Shown piece by piece: positions 1 to 7,613 of a DNA stretch of 9,831 bases. Origin of the DNA: Microbacterium sp. (GTDB lineage Bacteria; Actinomycetota; Actinomycetes; Actinomycetales; Microbacteriaceae); assembly GCA_003248845.1 (NCBI GenBank), contig QFPD01000044.1, positions 1 to 9,831 of the forward strand, written 5' to 3'. The translations under genes were made by a program, and so were the position numbers. The notes under the pieces are model-generated. The model was not told the origin of the DNA and ran no database searches. It worked only from the letters and a program-made list of their open reading frames with translations. Positions within the stretch are counted from its first letter, which is position 1; every line of letters begins with the position of its first letter.

Positions 1-1146
1 CTCACCCGTTCGACCGTTTTCGCCACGGTGGCGTCGGGCCTCCTCGCGATCGACGGCCTCGGCATCGTCATGAGTCGGGTCGCGCTCCTCGACACGTTCC
101 TCGCGTTCTTCGTGCTCCTCGCCTTCTGGTTCGTCATCCTCGACCGGGCGAAGGCCCTCGACCGCCTCGCGGCGCTGACCGTGCTCCGCGCACCGGTCGG
201 CGAGTCGGCCGCTCCCCTGCATTGGGGCCCGATCCTGTGGAGCCGTCCGTGGCTGCTCGCGGCGGGCGCCGCGGCGGGCGCCGCCACCGCCGTGAAGTGG
301 TCCGGGGTATGGGTGCTCGCGGCGATCGGCCTCTATGTCGTCGTGACCGACGCCCTCGAGCGACGCCGGCTCGGCATCACGTTCTGGCCGACCGACGCGG
401 TGCGTCAGGGCGCGGCATCCTTCGTCCTCCTCGTCCCCGTGGCTTTCGTGGTCTACCTCGCCTCGTGGACGGGGTGGCTCGTCACGGATGGTGGCTACGA
501 CCGGCATGCCGCCGACGCGAACCCGGCGACGGGCTTCTTCGCGTGGGTGCCGCTCAGCCTTCAGAGCCTCTGGAAGTACCACACCACGATCTACGGGTCG
601 ATGACGGGGATGACCTCGCCACACAGCTACGCGAGCCCCGCCTGGCAGTGGGCGCTGCTGCTGCGGCCGACGTCGATGTACGCGCAGGCGACGGCGAACG
701 GGCAGTCCGGCTGCGCGGGTGGCGATGCGGGATGCCTCGACATCCTCTACAGCATGCCGAACCCGTTGCTCTGGTACGCGAGCATCGCCGCGACCGTCTT
801 CCTCGTGTACCGATTCGTGCTGATGCGCGACTGGCGGTATGCGGTGGTCCTCGTCGGAATCGCGGCCACGTGGCTCCCCTGGATGGCGTACCCCGAGCGC
901 ACGATCTTCCAGTTCTACACGATCGCGATCTGGCCGTTCCTGTTGCTGGCGCTCACCTTCGCGCTGCAGCACGTCGCGGGGGCGGCGTCGACCGTCGTCT
1001 CCCGGCGCACGGCGGGACAGCGGGTCGTCATCGTTTTCTTGGCGGTAGCCGTCCTGCTCTCGATCTTCTGGTACCCGCTCTGGTCGGCGATGCAGGTGCC
1101 GTATGAGTTCTACCGCCTGCACAACTGGATGCAGGGCTGGGTCTAG
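1..1146 (+). CDS. Protein O-mannosyltransferase (PMT family, GT39-like), N-terminus outside window
   Basis: This is the C-terminal 381 residues of an integral-membrane glycosyltransferase. The reading frame is already open at base 1 and ends at TAG 1144-1146. Actinobacterial family members are about 500-530 residues, so roughly 130-150 N-terminal residues, including the catalytic acidic pair of the first extracytoplasmic loop, lie upstream. Visible family marks are SRVALLDTF near residues 25-33 of the fragment, WKYH at 191-194, a PHSYASPAW segment around 207-215 and NPLLWY at 254-259. Many hydrophobic helices are present, the last near the C-terminus. Established role of the family: transfer of mannose from polyprenyl-phosphate-mannose to Ser/Thr of proteins being exported through Sec, at the outer face of the membrane. 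Family assignment is firm. The acceptor proteins cannot be read from this window, and the usual neighbour on the other side is out of view. Confidence 0.88.
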   Translation, partial: LTRSTVFATVASGLLAIDGLGIVMSRVALLDTFLAFFVLLAFWFVILDRAKALDRLAALTVLRAPVGESAAPLHWGPILWSRPWLLAAGAAAGAATAVKWSGVWVLAAIGLYVVVTDALERRRLGITFWPTDAVRQGAASFVLLVPVAFVVYLASWTGWLVTDGGYDRHAADANPATGFFAWVPLSLQSLWKYHTTIYGSMTGMTSPHSYASPAWQWALLLRPTSMYAQATANGQSGCAGGDAGCLDILYSMPNPLLWYASIAATVFLVYRFVLMRDWRYAVVLVGIAATWLPWMAYPERTIFQFYTIAIWPFLLLALTFALQHVAGAASTVVSRRTAGQRVVIVFLAVAVLLSIFWYPLWSAMQVPYEFYRLHNWMQGWV

Positions 1147-1166
1147 CGGCGGTGCCCGTGCCGCCG
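1147..1166 (+). terminator. GC hairpin directly after the mannosyltransferase stop
   Basis: CGGCGG (1147-1152) and CCGCCG (1161-1166) form a perfect 6-bp stem, extendable inward by two G-U pairs. It starts on the base after the TAG stop. There is no U-tract, so this would be a non-canonical actinobacterial terminator or an mRNA 3'-end stabiliser. It lies between two genes that appear separately transcribed, since hrpA has its own -10-like box downstream. Confidence 0.4.
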
Positions 1167-1184
1167 ATGCGAGCGGCGAGCGCA

Positions 1185-1190
1185 TACGAT
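1185..1190 (+). promoter_or_regulatory. Putative -10 box (TACGAT) of hrpA, next to a GGAGGG ribosome-binding site
   Basis: TACGAT fits the TAnnnT -10 consensus and ends 8 bases before the ATG at 1199. A start 6-8 bases downstream of the box would give a leaderless or nearly leaderless mRNA. GGAGGG at 1191-1196 looks like a Shine-Dalgarno, but it is only 2 bases from the ATG and would fall at or before the predicted transcript start. The two readings (leaderless, or read-through with a tightly spaced site) therefore compete. No convincing -35 box is seen. Confidence 0.45.
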
Positions 1191-1198
1191 GGAGGGCT

Positions 1199-4100
1199 AT
1201 GCCTTCCCCGGAACCCGTGATCTCCTACCCGCCGGAGCTGCCCGTCAGCGCCGCGCGGGACGAGATCGCGCGCGCGATCGCGGGGCATCAGGTCGTCATC
1301 GTCGCGGGTGCGACGGGGTCGGGCAAGACGACGCAGCTACCGAAGATCTGCCTCGAGCTCGGCCGTACCGCGATCGCCCACACGCAGCCCCGCCGCATCG
1401 CCGCGCGGACGATCGCCGAGCGCATCGCGCACGAACTCGAGGTGCCTCTCGGCGGCGCGGTCGGCTACAAGGTGCGCTTCACCGACCAGGTGTCGGCGGA
1501 CACGAAGATCGCTCTCGTCACCGACGGCATCCTGTTGAACGAGATCCACCGCGACCGGCTCCTGCGCCGCTACGACACGATCATCGTCGACGAAGCGCAC
1601 GAGCGATCACTGAACATCGACTTCCTGCTGGGCTACCTCGCGCGGATCCTCCCCGAGCGTCCCGACCTCAAGGTCATCGTCACCTCGGCGACGATCGACC
1701 CGGAGAGCTTCGCGACGCACTTCGCGGACGCTTCGGGCGCGCCCGCTCCGATCGTCGAGGTCTCCGGCCGCACCTACCCCGTCGAGATCCGCTACCGCGG
1801 CGCCGTCGAGGACGCCGCCACGGAGACCGGCGACGACGTCGACGCTCTCGCCGCCGCCCTCCGCGAGCTCGATCGCGAGCCCGACGGGGACGTCCTGGTG
1901 TTCGTGCCCGGCGAGGCGGAAATTCGCGATGCGATGGATGCCGTACGCGGCATGTACGCGAAGGACACCCGCCCCACAGAGGTGCTTCCGCTCTACGGAC
2001 GCCTCTCCGCAGCGGAGCAGCACCGCGTGTTCGAACCGTCGACCGTGCCAGGGCTGCGACGCCGCATCGTCCTCGCGACGAACGTCGCCGAGACGAGCCT
2101 CACCGTCCCCGGCATCCGCTACGTCGTGGATGCCGGCACGGCGCGCATCTCCCGCTACAGCGCGCGGACGAAGATCCAACAGCTCCCGATCGAAGCGATC
2201 TCGCAGGCGTCGGCGCAGCAGCGCTCCGGTCGCGCAGGGCGCACGTCGGACGGCATCGCGATCCGGCTCTACACGGAAGAGGACTTCCTGTCCCGCCCCG
2301 AGTACACCGAGCCCGAGATCCTCCGCACGTCTCTCGCCGCCGTCATCCTGCAGATGCTCGCCCTCGGCTTCGGCGACATCGAGGAGTTCCCGTTCCTCAC
2401 GAAGCCCGACAGCCGCGGCGTGAAGGCGGCGTTCGAACTGCTTCTGGAACTGCGCGCCGTCGAGAGCGCGCGCGGCCGCGAGGGACGCCGGCTCACGAAG
2501 CTCGGACGCGAGATCGCACGCCTCCCGATCGACCCTCGCTTCGCACGCATGCTGCTCGAGGCGCGACGCTTGGGCGTCCTCGCTCCCGTCCTCGCGATTG
2601 TCGCGGGTCTGTCGATCCAGGACGTCCGCGAACGGCCATCGGTCGAGGAGGGCGCGGCGCGCGAGCAGGCCGAGCGCCTCCACGCGCGTTTCGCCGACTC
2701 GACGAGCGACTTCCTCTCCCTTCTGAACCTCTGGAACCATCTGCAGGAGCAGCAGCGCGACCTGGGCTCGAGCGCGTTCCGACGCCTGTGCCGAGCGGAG
2801 TTCCTGAACTACGTCCGCGTTCGCGAGTGGTTCGACGTGCACCGCCAGCTGCGCCAGCTTCTCGGCGTGCGCGGCGCCGCGGCGGCGGAGGCGACGGCCG
2901 ATCCGACGCTCGTGCATCGGGCGATCCTCGCGGGTCTTCTCTCGCACATCGGCATCCTCGACACGCGTTCCCTCGCCAAGACGAAGCCCGGCGACAAGCG
3001 CCGACCGCAGGCGACGTATCGCGGTGCGCGCGGAGCATCGTTCGCGATCTTCCCGGGCTCGGCGCTGCGCAAGGCCTCGCCCGACGCGGTCATGGCCGCC
3101 GAGCTCGTCGAGACGTCGCGCTTGTACGCGCGGACCGTCGCCGTGATCGACCCGGCGTGGGCCGAGGAGCCGGCGGGCGAGCTCGCGCAGCGGTCGCTCA
3201 GCGACCCGCACTGGTCGAAGGATGCCGGGGCGGCGGTCGCGGCCGAAAAGGTGACCCTCTTCGGTGTCGAGATCATCCCGCGGCGACGCGTGCAGCTGGC
3301 GCGCATCGACCGCCCGCTCGCGCGCGAGCTGTTCCTCCGTCACGCGCTGACCGACGGTGAGTGGAACTCGTCGCACCTCGACAAGAAGCTGACCGCCTTC
3401 GAGCGCCGCAACCTCGAACTGCGCCGACGTCTCGAGAAGGTCGAGGAGCGTGAGCGACGCCGCGACATCCTCGCCGGCGACGAAGCCGTCTTCGCCTTCT
3501 ACGACGCGCGTGTTCCGCAGGATGTGGTCGACGTCCGGTCGTTCGAGGCGTGGTGGCGCGAGGCTTCCGTCCGCACGCCGCGCCTGCTCGACCTCAGCGA
3601 GGACGACCTGCGCGAGGGCGCGGGACGCTCTGACGAGCGCGACTTCCCCGGGCGCTGGCAGCAGGGCGACCAGGTGCTCTCGCTCGCCTACCGGTTCGAG
3701 CCCGGCGCCCCCGACGACGGCGTGAGCGTCGTCGTCCCCCTGCCGCTGTTGGCCTCTCTCCGCCCCGATGGCTTCGACTGGCAGGTGCCGGGCCTGCGCG
3801 CCGAGCTCGTCACGGCGCTCCTGCGTGCGCTGCCCAAAGCGATCCGCCGCCACGTCGTCCCCGCGGCCGACTGGGCGGCCAAACTCGGCGACGACCTGCG
3901 CGGGGCCGGTCCCGAAGACCACGAGGGGTTCCCCGCGCAGTCGCTCACCGCAGCGCTTGCGAGCCGCATCCAACGCGTTGCGAATCAGCCCGTGACGGCC
4001 GCCGACTTCGAGCTCGAACGGGTGCCTCCCCACCTGACGGTCACGTTCCGCGCCGTCGATCACCGCGGGCGCACGGTCGGGTCGTCGCACGATCTCACCG

Positions 4101-5104
4101 AACTGCAGCGCGAACTCGCCGGACGCGCCCGCGAGCAGGTCGCTCGCACGCTCACGCGAGAGCCGTCGCCGGCGGGACGCGCGTCGCCGGCACGACCGAA
4201 CGCTTCTGCACCCGGATCCGCCCCGACGGCCATCGCGGAGCGCACCGGCATCACCGCGTGGGATGTCGGCACGCTGCCCGAGGTCGTGGACACGCGCGTC
4301 GCGGGCGGTGTCGTGCGCGGCTATCCGGCCCTCGTCGACGAGAAGGATGCCGTGGCGCTGCGCATCGAGTCCACCCCCGAGCGCGCAGCACGCCTCACCC
4401 ACGCCGGCGTCCGGCGTCTGCTGCTCCTGGCGGTCCCTTCGCCGAGCGCGTACGTGCTCGAACACCTCACCGCGGCGGAGAAGCTGTCGCTCGCGGCATC
4501 CCCGTACCCGTCGGCGAAGGCGCTCATCGAGGATGCCCGCGTCGCCGTCGCCGACGCCGTCCTGGCACGCACGGCACCGCACGGCGTACGCACGCCGGAG
4601 CAGTTCGCTGCGGCACGCGAGGCGTTCTCGGCCGCCGTGGTCGACGACCTGTTCGCGGCCGTCTCGCTCGCCGCGCGCATCCTGACGCTGCAGCGCGACG
4701 TCGAGCGGGCAGTCAAAGCACAGAACTCGATGACGCTCCTCGCGGCCCTCGGCGATGTGAAGGCGCAGCTCGCGGGCCTCGTCTTCCCCGGATTTCTCGC
4801 CCGCACCGGCCTCAGCCGCCTGGCGCACCTCCCCCGATACCTCGAGGGGGCGCTCCTGCGCGTCCGCACCCTCTCCGATGCCCCCGGGCGTGACCGACAG
4901 CGCATGACCGAGTTCGAGCGCGCCGCAGCGGCATTCACGGAGGCCGGCGGCGCGATCCCCGCGCCGGCGGACGCCGCCACGCCCCTCGTGCGCGCACGCT
5001 GGCTCCTGGAGGAGTACCGCGTCAGCCTCTACGCCCAGCAGCTCGGGACGGCCGAACCGGTCTCGCTGCAGCGGATCGCGAAGGTCCTCGCCGATCGGGA
5101 CTGA
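1199..5104 (+). CDS. hrpA: ATP-dependent RNA helicase HrpA (DEAH box, DUF3418 C-terminus)
   Basis: A 1301-residue cytoplasmic helicase, essentially the length of E. coli HrpA. RecA domain 1 shows Walker A GATGSGKTT (37-45), TQPRR (62-66), TDGILL (108-113), DEAH (131-134) and SAT (163-165). RecA domain 2 shows LYGRLS (265-270), TNVAETSLT (294-302) and QRSGRAGR (341-348). A winged-helix/HA2 ratchet region follows, then an OB-fold-like part around 570-700, and a long DUF3418-type C-terminal half to the end. A Pro/Ala/Ser-rich linker at about 988-1012 splits that half. The ATG at 1199 is preferred because the N-terminus begins just before the helicase core and a -10/RBS cluster lies immediately upstream; the frame is open back to 1103 but that part overlaps the mannosyltransferase gene. 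HrpA-type helicases unwind RNA 3'-5' and act in mRNA processing and, in E. coli, at collided ribosomes. Transcription may continue into the MDR gene 28 bases later. Confidence 0.96.
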   Translation: MPSPEPVISYPPELPVSAARDEIARAIAGHQVVIVAGATGSGKTTQLPKICLELGRTAIAHTQPRRIAARTIAERIAHELEVPLGGAVGYKVRFTDQVSADTKIALVTDGILLNEIHRDRLLRRYDTIIVDEAHERSLNIDFLLGYLARILPERPDLKVIVTSATIDPESFATHFADASGAPAPIVEVSGRTYPVEIRYRGAVEDAATETGDDVDALAAALRELDREPDGDVLVFVPGEAEIRDAMDAVRGMYAKDTRPTEVLPLYGRLSAAEQHRVFEPSTVPGLRRRIVLATNVAETSLTVPGIRYVVDAGTARISRYSARTKIQQLPIEAISQASAQQRSGRAGRTSDGIAIRLYTEEDFLSRPEYTEPEILRTSLAAVILQMLALGFGDIEEFPFLTKPDSRGVKAAFELLLELRAVESARGREGRRLTKLGREIARLPIDPRFARMLLEARRLGVLAPVLAIVAGLSIQDVRERPSVEEGAAREQAERLHARFADSTSDFLSLLNLWNHLQEQQRDLGSSAFRRLCRAEFLNYVRVREWFDVHRQLRQLLGVRGAAAAEATADPTLVHRAILAGLLSHIGILDTRSLAKTKPGDKRRPQATYRGARGASFAIFPGSALRKASPDAVMAAELVETSRLYARTVAVIDPAWAEEPAGELAQRSLSDPHWSKDAGAAVAAEKVTLFGVEIIPRRRVQLARIDRPLARELFLRHALTDGEWNSSHLDKKLTAFERRNLELRRRLEKVEERERRRDILAGDEAVFAFYDARVPQDVVDVRSFEAWWREASVRTPRLLDLSEDDLREGAGRSDERDFPGRWQQGDQVLSLAYRFEPGAPDDGVSVVVPLPLLASLRPDGFDWQVPGLRAELVTALLRALPKAIRRHVVPAADWAAKLGDDLRGAGPEDHEGFPAQSLTAALASRIQRVANQPVTAADFELERVPPHLTVTFRAVDHRGRTVGSSHDLTELQRELAGRAREQVARTLTREPSPAGRASPARPNASAPGSAPTAIAERTGITAWDVGTLPEVVDTRVAGGVVRGYPALVDEKDAVALRIESTPERAARLTHAGVRRLLLLAVPSPSAYVLEHLTAAEKLSLAASPYPSAKALIEDARVAVADAVLARTAPHGVRTPEQFAAAREAFSAAVVDDLFAAVSLAARILTLQRDVERAVKAQNSMTLLAALGDVKAQLAGLVFPGFLARTGLSRLAHLPRYLEGALLRVRTLSDAPGRDRQRMTEFERAAAAFTEAGGAIPAPADAATPLVRARWLLEEYRVSLYAQQLGTAEPVSLQRIAKVLADRD

Positions 5105-5116
5105 ATGCGCGCGCCG

Positions 5117-5122
5117 TAATGT
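5117..5122 (+). promoter_or_regulatory. Putative -10 box (TAATGT) of the MDR oxidoreductase gene
   Basis: TAATGT matches TAnnnT and ends 10 bases before the ATG at 5133, with no Shine-Dalgarno in the 28-base gap after hrpA. A start about 7 bases downstream would leave a leader of only a few bases. No -35 box is recognisable, and the expected position lies inside the end of hrpA. This suggests the gene need not depend on hrpA transcription. Confidence 0.42.
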
Positions 5123-5132
5123 TGGCACCACC

Positions 5133-6074
5133 ATGAGCACCACCATCGCGTACACCGAACTCGGAGGGCCGGAGGTCCTCACCACGATCGACATCGAGGT
5201 GCCCGCGCCCGGCGCGGGTGAGATCGCCCTTCGCGTCGAGGCCGTCGGCGTGAACCCCCTCGACCTGAAGCTGCGGGCGGGGCTGCGACCGTCTCCGCCC
5301 ATCACCGAGCCCCGACGCATCGGCTCGGATGCCGCGGGCATCATCACCGCCGTCGGCGACGGCGTCGAGGGCTACCTCCCCGGCGACGCCGTGATCGTCA
5401 CAGGCGCGCGCGGCGCCTACGCCACCGACCTCGTCGTACCGGCGTCGCACGTCGTCCGACGTCCTGAGAAGGTGAGCGCGGCGCAGGGCGCTGCCCTCGG
5501 CATCCCGGTCGGAACGGCCTACCAGACGGTGCAGTCGCTCGGAATCGGCCCGGAGGACACCGTGCTCGTGCACGCCGCATCGGGCTCGGTCGGTCAGGCC
5601 GTCGTCCAGTTCGCGCGCCTCTACGGCGCGACCGTACTGGGGACGACGAGCGACCGTCGCGCCGATCGGGTCGCAGCTCTGGGCGCGACGCCGCTGCCGT
5701 ACGGCCCGGGTGTCATCGACCGCGTGCACGAGCTCGCACCGCAGGGCGTCACGGTCGCGATCGACCTCGTCGGCACCGACGAGGCGCTCGACCAGTCGAT
5801 CGCCCTGGTACGCGACAGGAGTCGCATCGCGACGCTCGTGCGCGGCGCCGACGCCGCCGGCCTCGGCATCCGTGCGTTCAGCGGCGGCAGCCCCGACCCG
5901 CTCACCGCGCAGGAGCTCGCGTGGCGCCGCGAGGCGATCCCGGTGGCCGCGGCGCTCATCGCGGCCGGGGCGTTCACGGTCGAGATCGGCCCCGAGGTGC
6001 CGCTCGCCGACGCCGCCGAGGCCCATCGCCTCGTCGACAAGGGCACCGACGGCAAGGTCGTGCTTCTCCCCTGA
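5133..6074 (+). CDS. Zinc-independent MDR oxidoreductase (NADP-dependent quinone oxidoreductase type)
   Basis: A 313-residue soluble medium-chain dehydrogenase/reductase of the quinone oxidoreductase / zeta-crystallin branch. The N-terminal GroES-like domain carries GVNPLDLKLRAG (39-50) and GSDAAGIITAVGDGV (64-78). The nucleotide-binding fold has AASGSVG (148-154) followed by VVQFAR, the usual cofactor loop, and a TTSDRR stretch (171-176) compatible with NADPH preference. The protein contains no cysteine at all, so neither the structural nor the classical catalytic zinc site can form, which fits the zinc-free branch. The C-terminus DGKVVLLP is the standard ending for the family. Substrate cannot be told from sequence; quinones, enones and other activated alkenes are typical. 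The ATG at 5133 gives a normal family N-terminus. It stands 28 bases after hrpA and converges on the M20 peptidase gene. Confidence 0.9.
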   Translation: MSTTIAYTELGGPEVLTTIDIEVPAPGAGEIALRVEAVGVNPLDLKLRAGLRPSPPITEPRRIGSDAAGIITAVGDGVEGYLPGDAVIVTGARGAYATDLVVPASHVVRRPEKVSAAQGAALGIPVGTAYQTVQSLGIGPEDTVLVHAASGSVGQAVVQFARLYGATVLGTTSDRRADRVAALGATPLPYGPGVIDRVHELAPQGVTVAIDLVGTDEALDQSIALVRDRSRIATLVRGADAAGLGIRAFSGGSPDPLTAQELAWRREAIPVAAALIAAGAFTVEIGPEVPLADAAEAHRLVDKGTDGKVVLLP

Positions 6075-6076
6075 CG

Positions 6077-6103
6077 CCCGCCCTGGGCGCCCGCCGCCCG
6101 CCC
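6077..6103 (-). other. Canonical G-quadruplex motif in the convergent intergenic gap
   Basis: On the + strand five CCC runs (6077-6079, 6081-6083, 6090-6092, 6097-6099, 6101-6103) are separated by 1, 6, 4 and 1 bases. On the - strand this is five G3 runs meeting the usual G3+N1-7 rule. It begins two bases after the MDR stop codon. In RNA it would form only in a - strand transcript reading out of the M20 gene. Random occurrence in such G+C-rich DNA is possible. Confidence 0.5.
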
Positions 6104-6104
6104 G

Positions 6105-6180
6105 AACTGCGAGGGATTCGACACGACACGCCGACGCGCGGCGGCGATGCGCGGCGTGTCGGCCACGATCCCTTGCAGTT
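6105..6180. repeat. 76-bp imperfect inverted repeat between convergent genes (REP-like or bidirectional terminator)
   Basis: Two 29-base arms, 6105-6133 and 6152-6180, match at 22 of 29 positions when one is reverse-complemented (23 pairs in RNA with one G-U). The outer block AACTGC-x-AGGGAT and the inner block GACACGCCG are exact apart from one base; six consecutive mismatches between them form an internal loop. The 18-base apex is G+C-rich. No U-tract flanks it on either strand. Its place between two 3' ends fits a shared terminator, and its precise two-block structure is also what a dispersed extragenic palindromic repeat looks like. I cannot test copy number here. Confidence 0.72.
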
Positions 6181-6209
6181 GGGGCGGCGGCGGGGCGCGG
6201 GTCGGCGAA

Positions 6210-6229
6210 CGGCCAGACTCAGCTGGCCG
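6210..6229 (-). terminator. Small stem-loop over the M20 stop codon
   Basis: CGGCCA (6210-6215) and TGGCCG (6224-6229) form a 6-bp stem with an 8-base loop that contains the TGA stop (6219-6221, read on the - strand). It has no U-tract and may only be a by-product of composition. If functional it would sit at the end of the M20 mRNA, just before the larger inverted repeat. Confidence 0.2.
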
Positions 6230-7568
6230 CGACGAGAGCGCGGTAGAAGCCGATGCCCCGCAACCACACGCCGACGCGGATGCGCTCGTTGTGCGAGTGC
6301 AGCGCGTCGCGCTCGGCCCGGGTGAGATGGAACGGGGTGAACCGGTAGACGTTGTCGGAGATCTCGGTGAACCAGCGACTGTCGCTCGCGCCGAGCTGGA
6401 TGTAGGGCGTCGTGACGATCTCGTCGCCGAGTCCGTCGCGCACGGCGGTCGCGATCCGTCGCCACGGCTCGCCCCGCCACGGCGAGACGGGCGACGGGTC
6501 CGAGCCGTGCCGCACGTCCACCTCGATCTGCGCGTCGCCGACGACGCGACGGACGCGCGCGGCCGCTCCCTCCACCGTGTCGCCGGTCAGCAGGCGGATG
6601 TTGATCGACGCGCGCGCGGAGGTCGCGAGGACGTTCTCGCCCGGAGCACCGGACAGCGCGGTCGCGACCGCCGTCGTGCGCACGAGAGCGTTCATCTCGG
6701 GGCCCAGGTGCGGGAACACCCGTGCGAGGAGCGGCCCCGTGAGAGCGAGGTTCTGGAACACCCAGCGCAGCGGCTGAGGCGCGTGCGGAGCGATCGTCGC
6801 GAACAGTGCGCGGACGGGGGGCGCGATGCGCGTGGGGAACGGATGCCGGTGCAGCCGGTCGATCGCCCGTGCGAGACGCACGGTCGCAGGCATCGCGGGC
6901 GGCGTGGACGCGTGCCCTCCGTTCTCGCGCGCGGTGAGCAGCACCGTCATGACGCCCCGCTCGGCGACACCGACCATCGCGGTCGGCACGCTCACCCCGG
7001 GAACGACGCCGTCGACGATGGCGCCGCCTTCGTCGATCACGAGCCCTGGACGGATGCCGCGACCGCGCAGCACCTCGACGATCGCCCGCGCACCGCCGCC
7101 CGCAGTCTCCTCGTTGTGCCCGAACGATAGGTACACGTCGTGCGCGGGAGTGAATCCGCTCACGACCAGCTGCTCGACGGCTTCGAGGATCGCGACGAGC
7201 GAGCCCTTGTCGTCGATCGCGCCTCGGGCGTGGACCTCGACGTTTTCGCCGTCGCCGACGATCTCGGCGGCGAAGGGCGCATGCGCCCACTCCTCGGCCA
7301 CGACGGGGACGACGTCGAGGTGCGCCATGAGGACCAGCGGCTCGGAGGCGGCCGCCGGAGCCGATCCCGGCCAGCGGTACAGCAGTGAGTGTCCGTCGAC
7401 CACCTCGCGATCGAGCGTCTCGTGGAGACGCGGATACAGCCGCACGACCTCGGCGAGGAAGTCGTCGAACGGCGCCCACTCGATGAGATCGTCGTCGGTG
7501 TGGGAGACCGTCGGGATCTGCAGGAGCGTGCGGAACCGCGCGAGCGCGGCGTCGTCGTCTTCGGTCAT
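6219..7568 (-). CDS. M20 family metallopeptidase (carboxypeptidase S / PM20D1-like)
   Basis: A 449-residue di-zinc M20 hydrolase. Visible ligands and catalytic residues: H83 and D85 in MAHLDVVPV, bridging D119 in RGAIDDKG, the catalytic/ligand acidic pair E153-E154 in GHNEETAG, D179-E180 in VIDEGG, and H424 in a C-terminal LHSHNERI. The GHNEETAG and IDEGG wording is that of the Cps1/PM20D1 subgroup, which cleaves peptides or N-acyl amino acids, rather than of DapE or ArgE. No signal peptide or membrane anchor is seen, so a cytoplasmic enzyme is likely. The ATG at 7568 is chosen over the in-frame GTG at 7571 because a TAGGCT box ends six bases before the ATG, as in the gene on the other side. 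It is divergent from the Gfo/Idh/MocA gene and convergent with the MDR gene, so it is a single-gene unit. The exact substrate is unknown. Confidence 0.93.
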   Translation of the reverse strand: MTEDDDAALARFRTLLQIPTVSHTDDDLIEWAPFDDFLAEVVRLYPRLHETLDREVVDGHSLLYRWPGSAPAAASEPLVLMAHLDVVPVVAEEWAHAPFAAEIVGDGENVEVHARGAIDDKGSLVAILEAVEQLVVSGFTPAHDVYLSFGHNEETAGGGARAIVEVLRGRGIRPGLVIDEGGAIVDGVVPGVSVPTAMVGVAERGVMTVLLTARENGGHASTPPAMPATVRLARAIDRLHRHPFPTRIAPPVRALFATIAPHAPQPLRWVFQNLALTGPLLARVFPHLGPEMNALVRTTAVATALSGAPGENVLATSARASINIRLLTGDTVEGAAARVRRVVGDAQIEVDVRHGSDPSPVSPWRGEPWRRIATAVRDGLGDEIVTTPYIQLGASDSRWFTEISDNVYRFTPFHLTRAERDALHSHNERIRVGVWLRGIGFYRALVAAS

Positions 7569-7574
7569 CACACG

Positions 7575-7580
7575 AGCCTA
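7575..7580 (-). promoter_or_regulatory. -10 box (TAGGCT) of the M20 gene, leaderless arrangement
   Basis: Read on the - strand, TAGGCT (7580 to 7575) is followed by six bases and then ATG at 7568, so transcription would begin at or next to the A of the start codon. There is no Shine-Dalgarno. The box is the mirror image of the one serving the divergent gene. No -35 match to TTGACA is present at 16-18 bp spacing. Confidence 0.58.
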
Positions 7581-7586
7581 CGACGC

Positions 7587-7607
7587 GCACCGCGGAGCCA
7601 CAGGTGC
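7587..7607. promoter_or_regulatory. Possible operator: dyad between two divergent promoters
   Basis: GCACC (7587-7591) and GGTGC (7603-7607) are perfect 5-bp arms, 11 bases apart, centred on 7597. That is exactly the symmetry axis of the two mirror-image TAGGCT-to-ATGACC blocks (7561-7580 and 7614-7633). The arms fall in the -35 regions of both promoters, where a single bound regulator could affect both. Five-base arms alone are weak evidence; the shared axis is what makes it notable. Confidence 0.35.
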
Positions 7608-7613
7608 CACGAC

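Noticed and set aside
1103..1198. Possible longer N-terminus for HrpA, starting inside the mannosyltransferase gene.
   Set aside because: The extra residues are low-complexity and overlap a conserved membrane protein's C-terminus; ATG 1199 has a -10 box and GGAGGG beside it.
1607..5347. A 1246-codon open frame on the - strand covering most of hrpA.
   Set aside because: It is in codon register with hrpA, so it stays open simply because hrpA lacks TTA, CTA and TCA codons over this stretch. Its translation is Arg/Gly/Glu-rich without domain motifs, and it runs into the MDR gene. hrpA shows full helicase motifs.
6079..6089. Short palindrome CGCCCTGGGCG after the MDR stop as a terminator.
   Set aside because: Once a minimal loop is allowed only four base pairs remain; better explained as part of the C-run cluster.
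6147..7130. A 327-codon + strand frame antisense to M20, starting in the inverted repeat.
   Set aside because: It is the register-matched antisense of M20, without a ribosome-binding site or recognisable domain.
7569..7571. GTG start one codon upstream for the M20 peptidase.
   Set aside because: ATG 7568 has the same six-base distance from TAGGCT as the divergent gene's ATG; the GTG would be at or before the transcript start.
5974..7590. A 538-codon - strand frame overlapping the M20 gene.
   Set aside because: Arg-rich, repetitive translation in a different frame from the clear M20 metallopeptidase; typical shadow in G+C-rich DNA.
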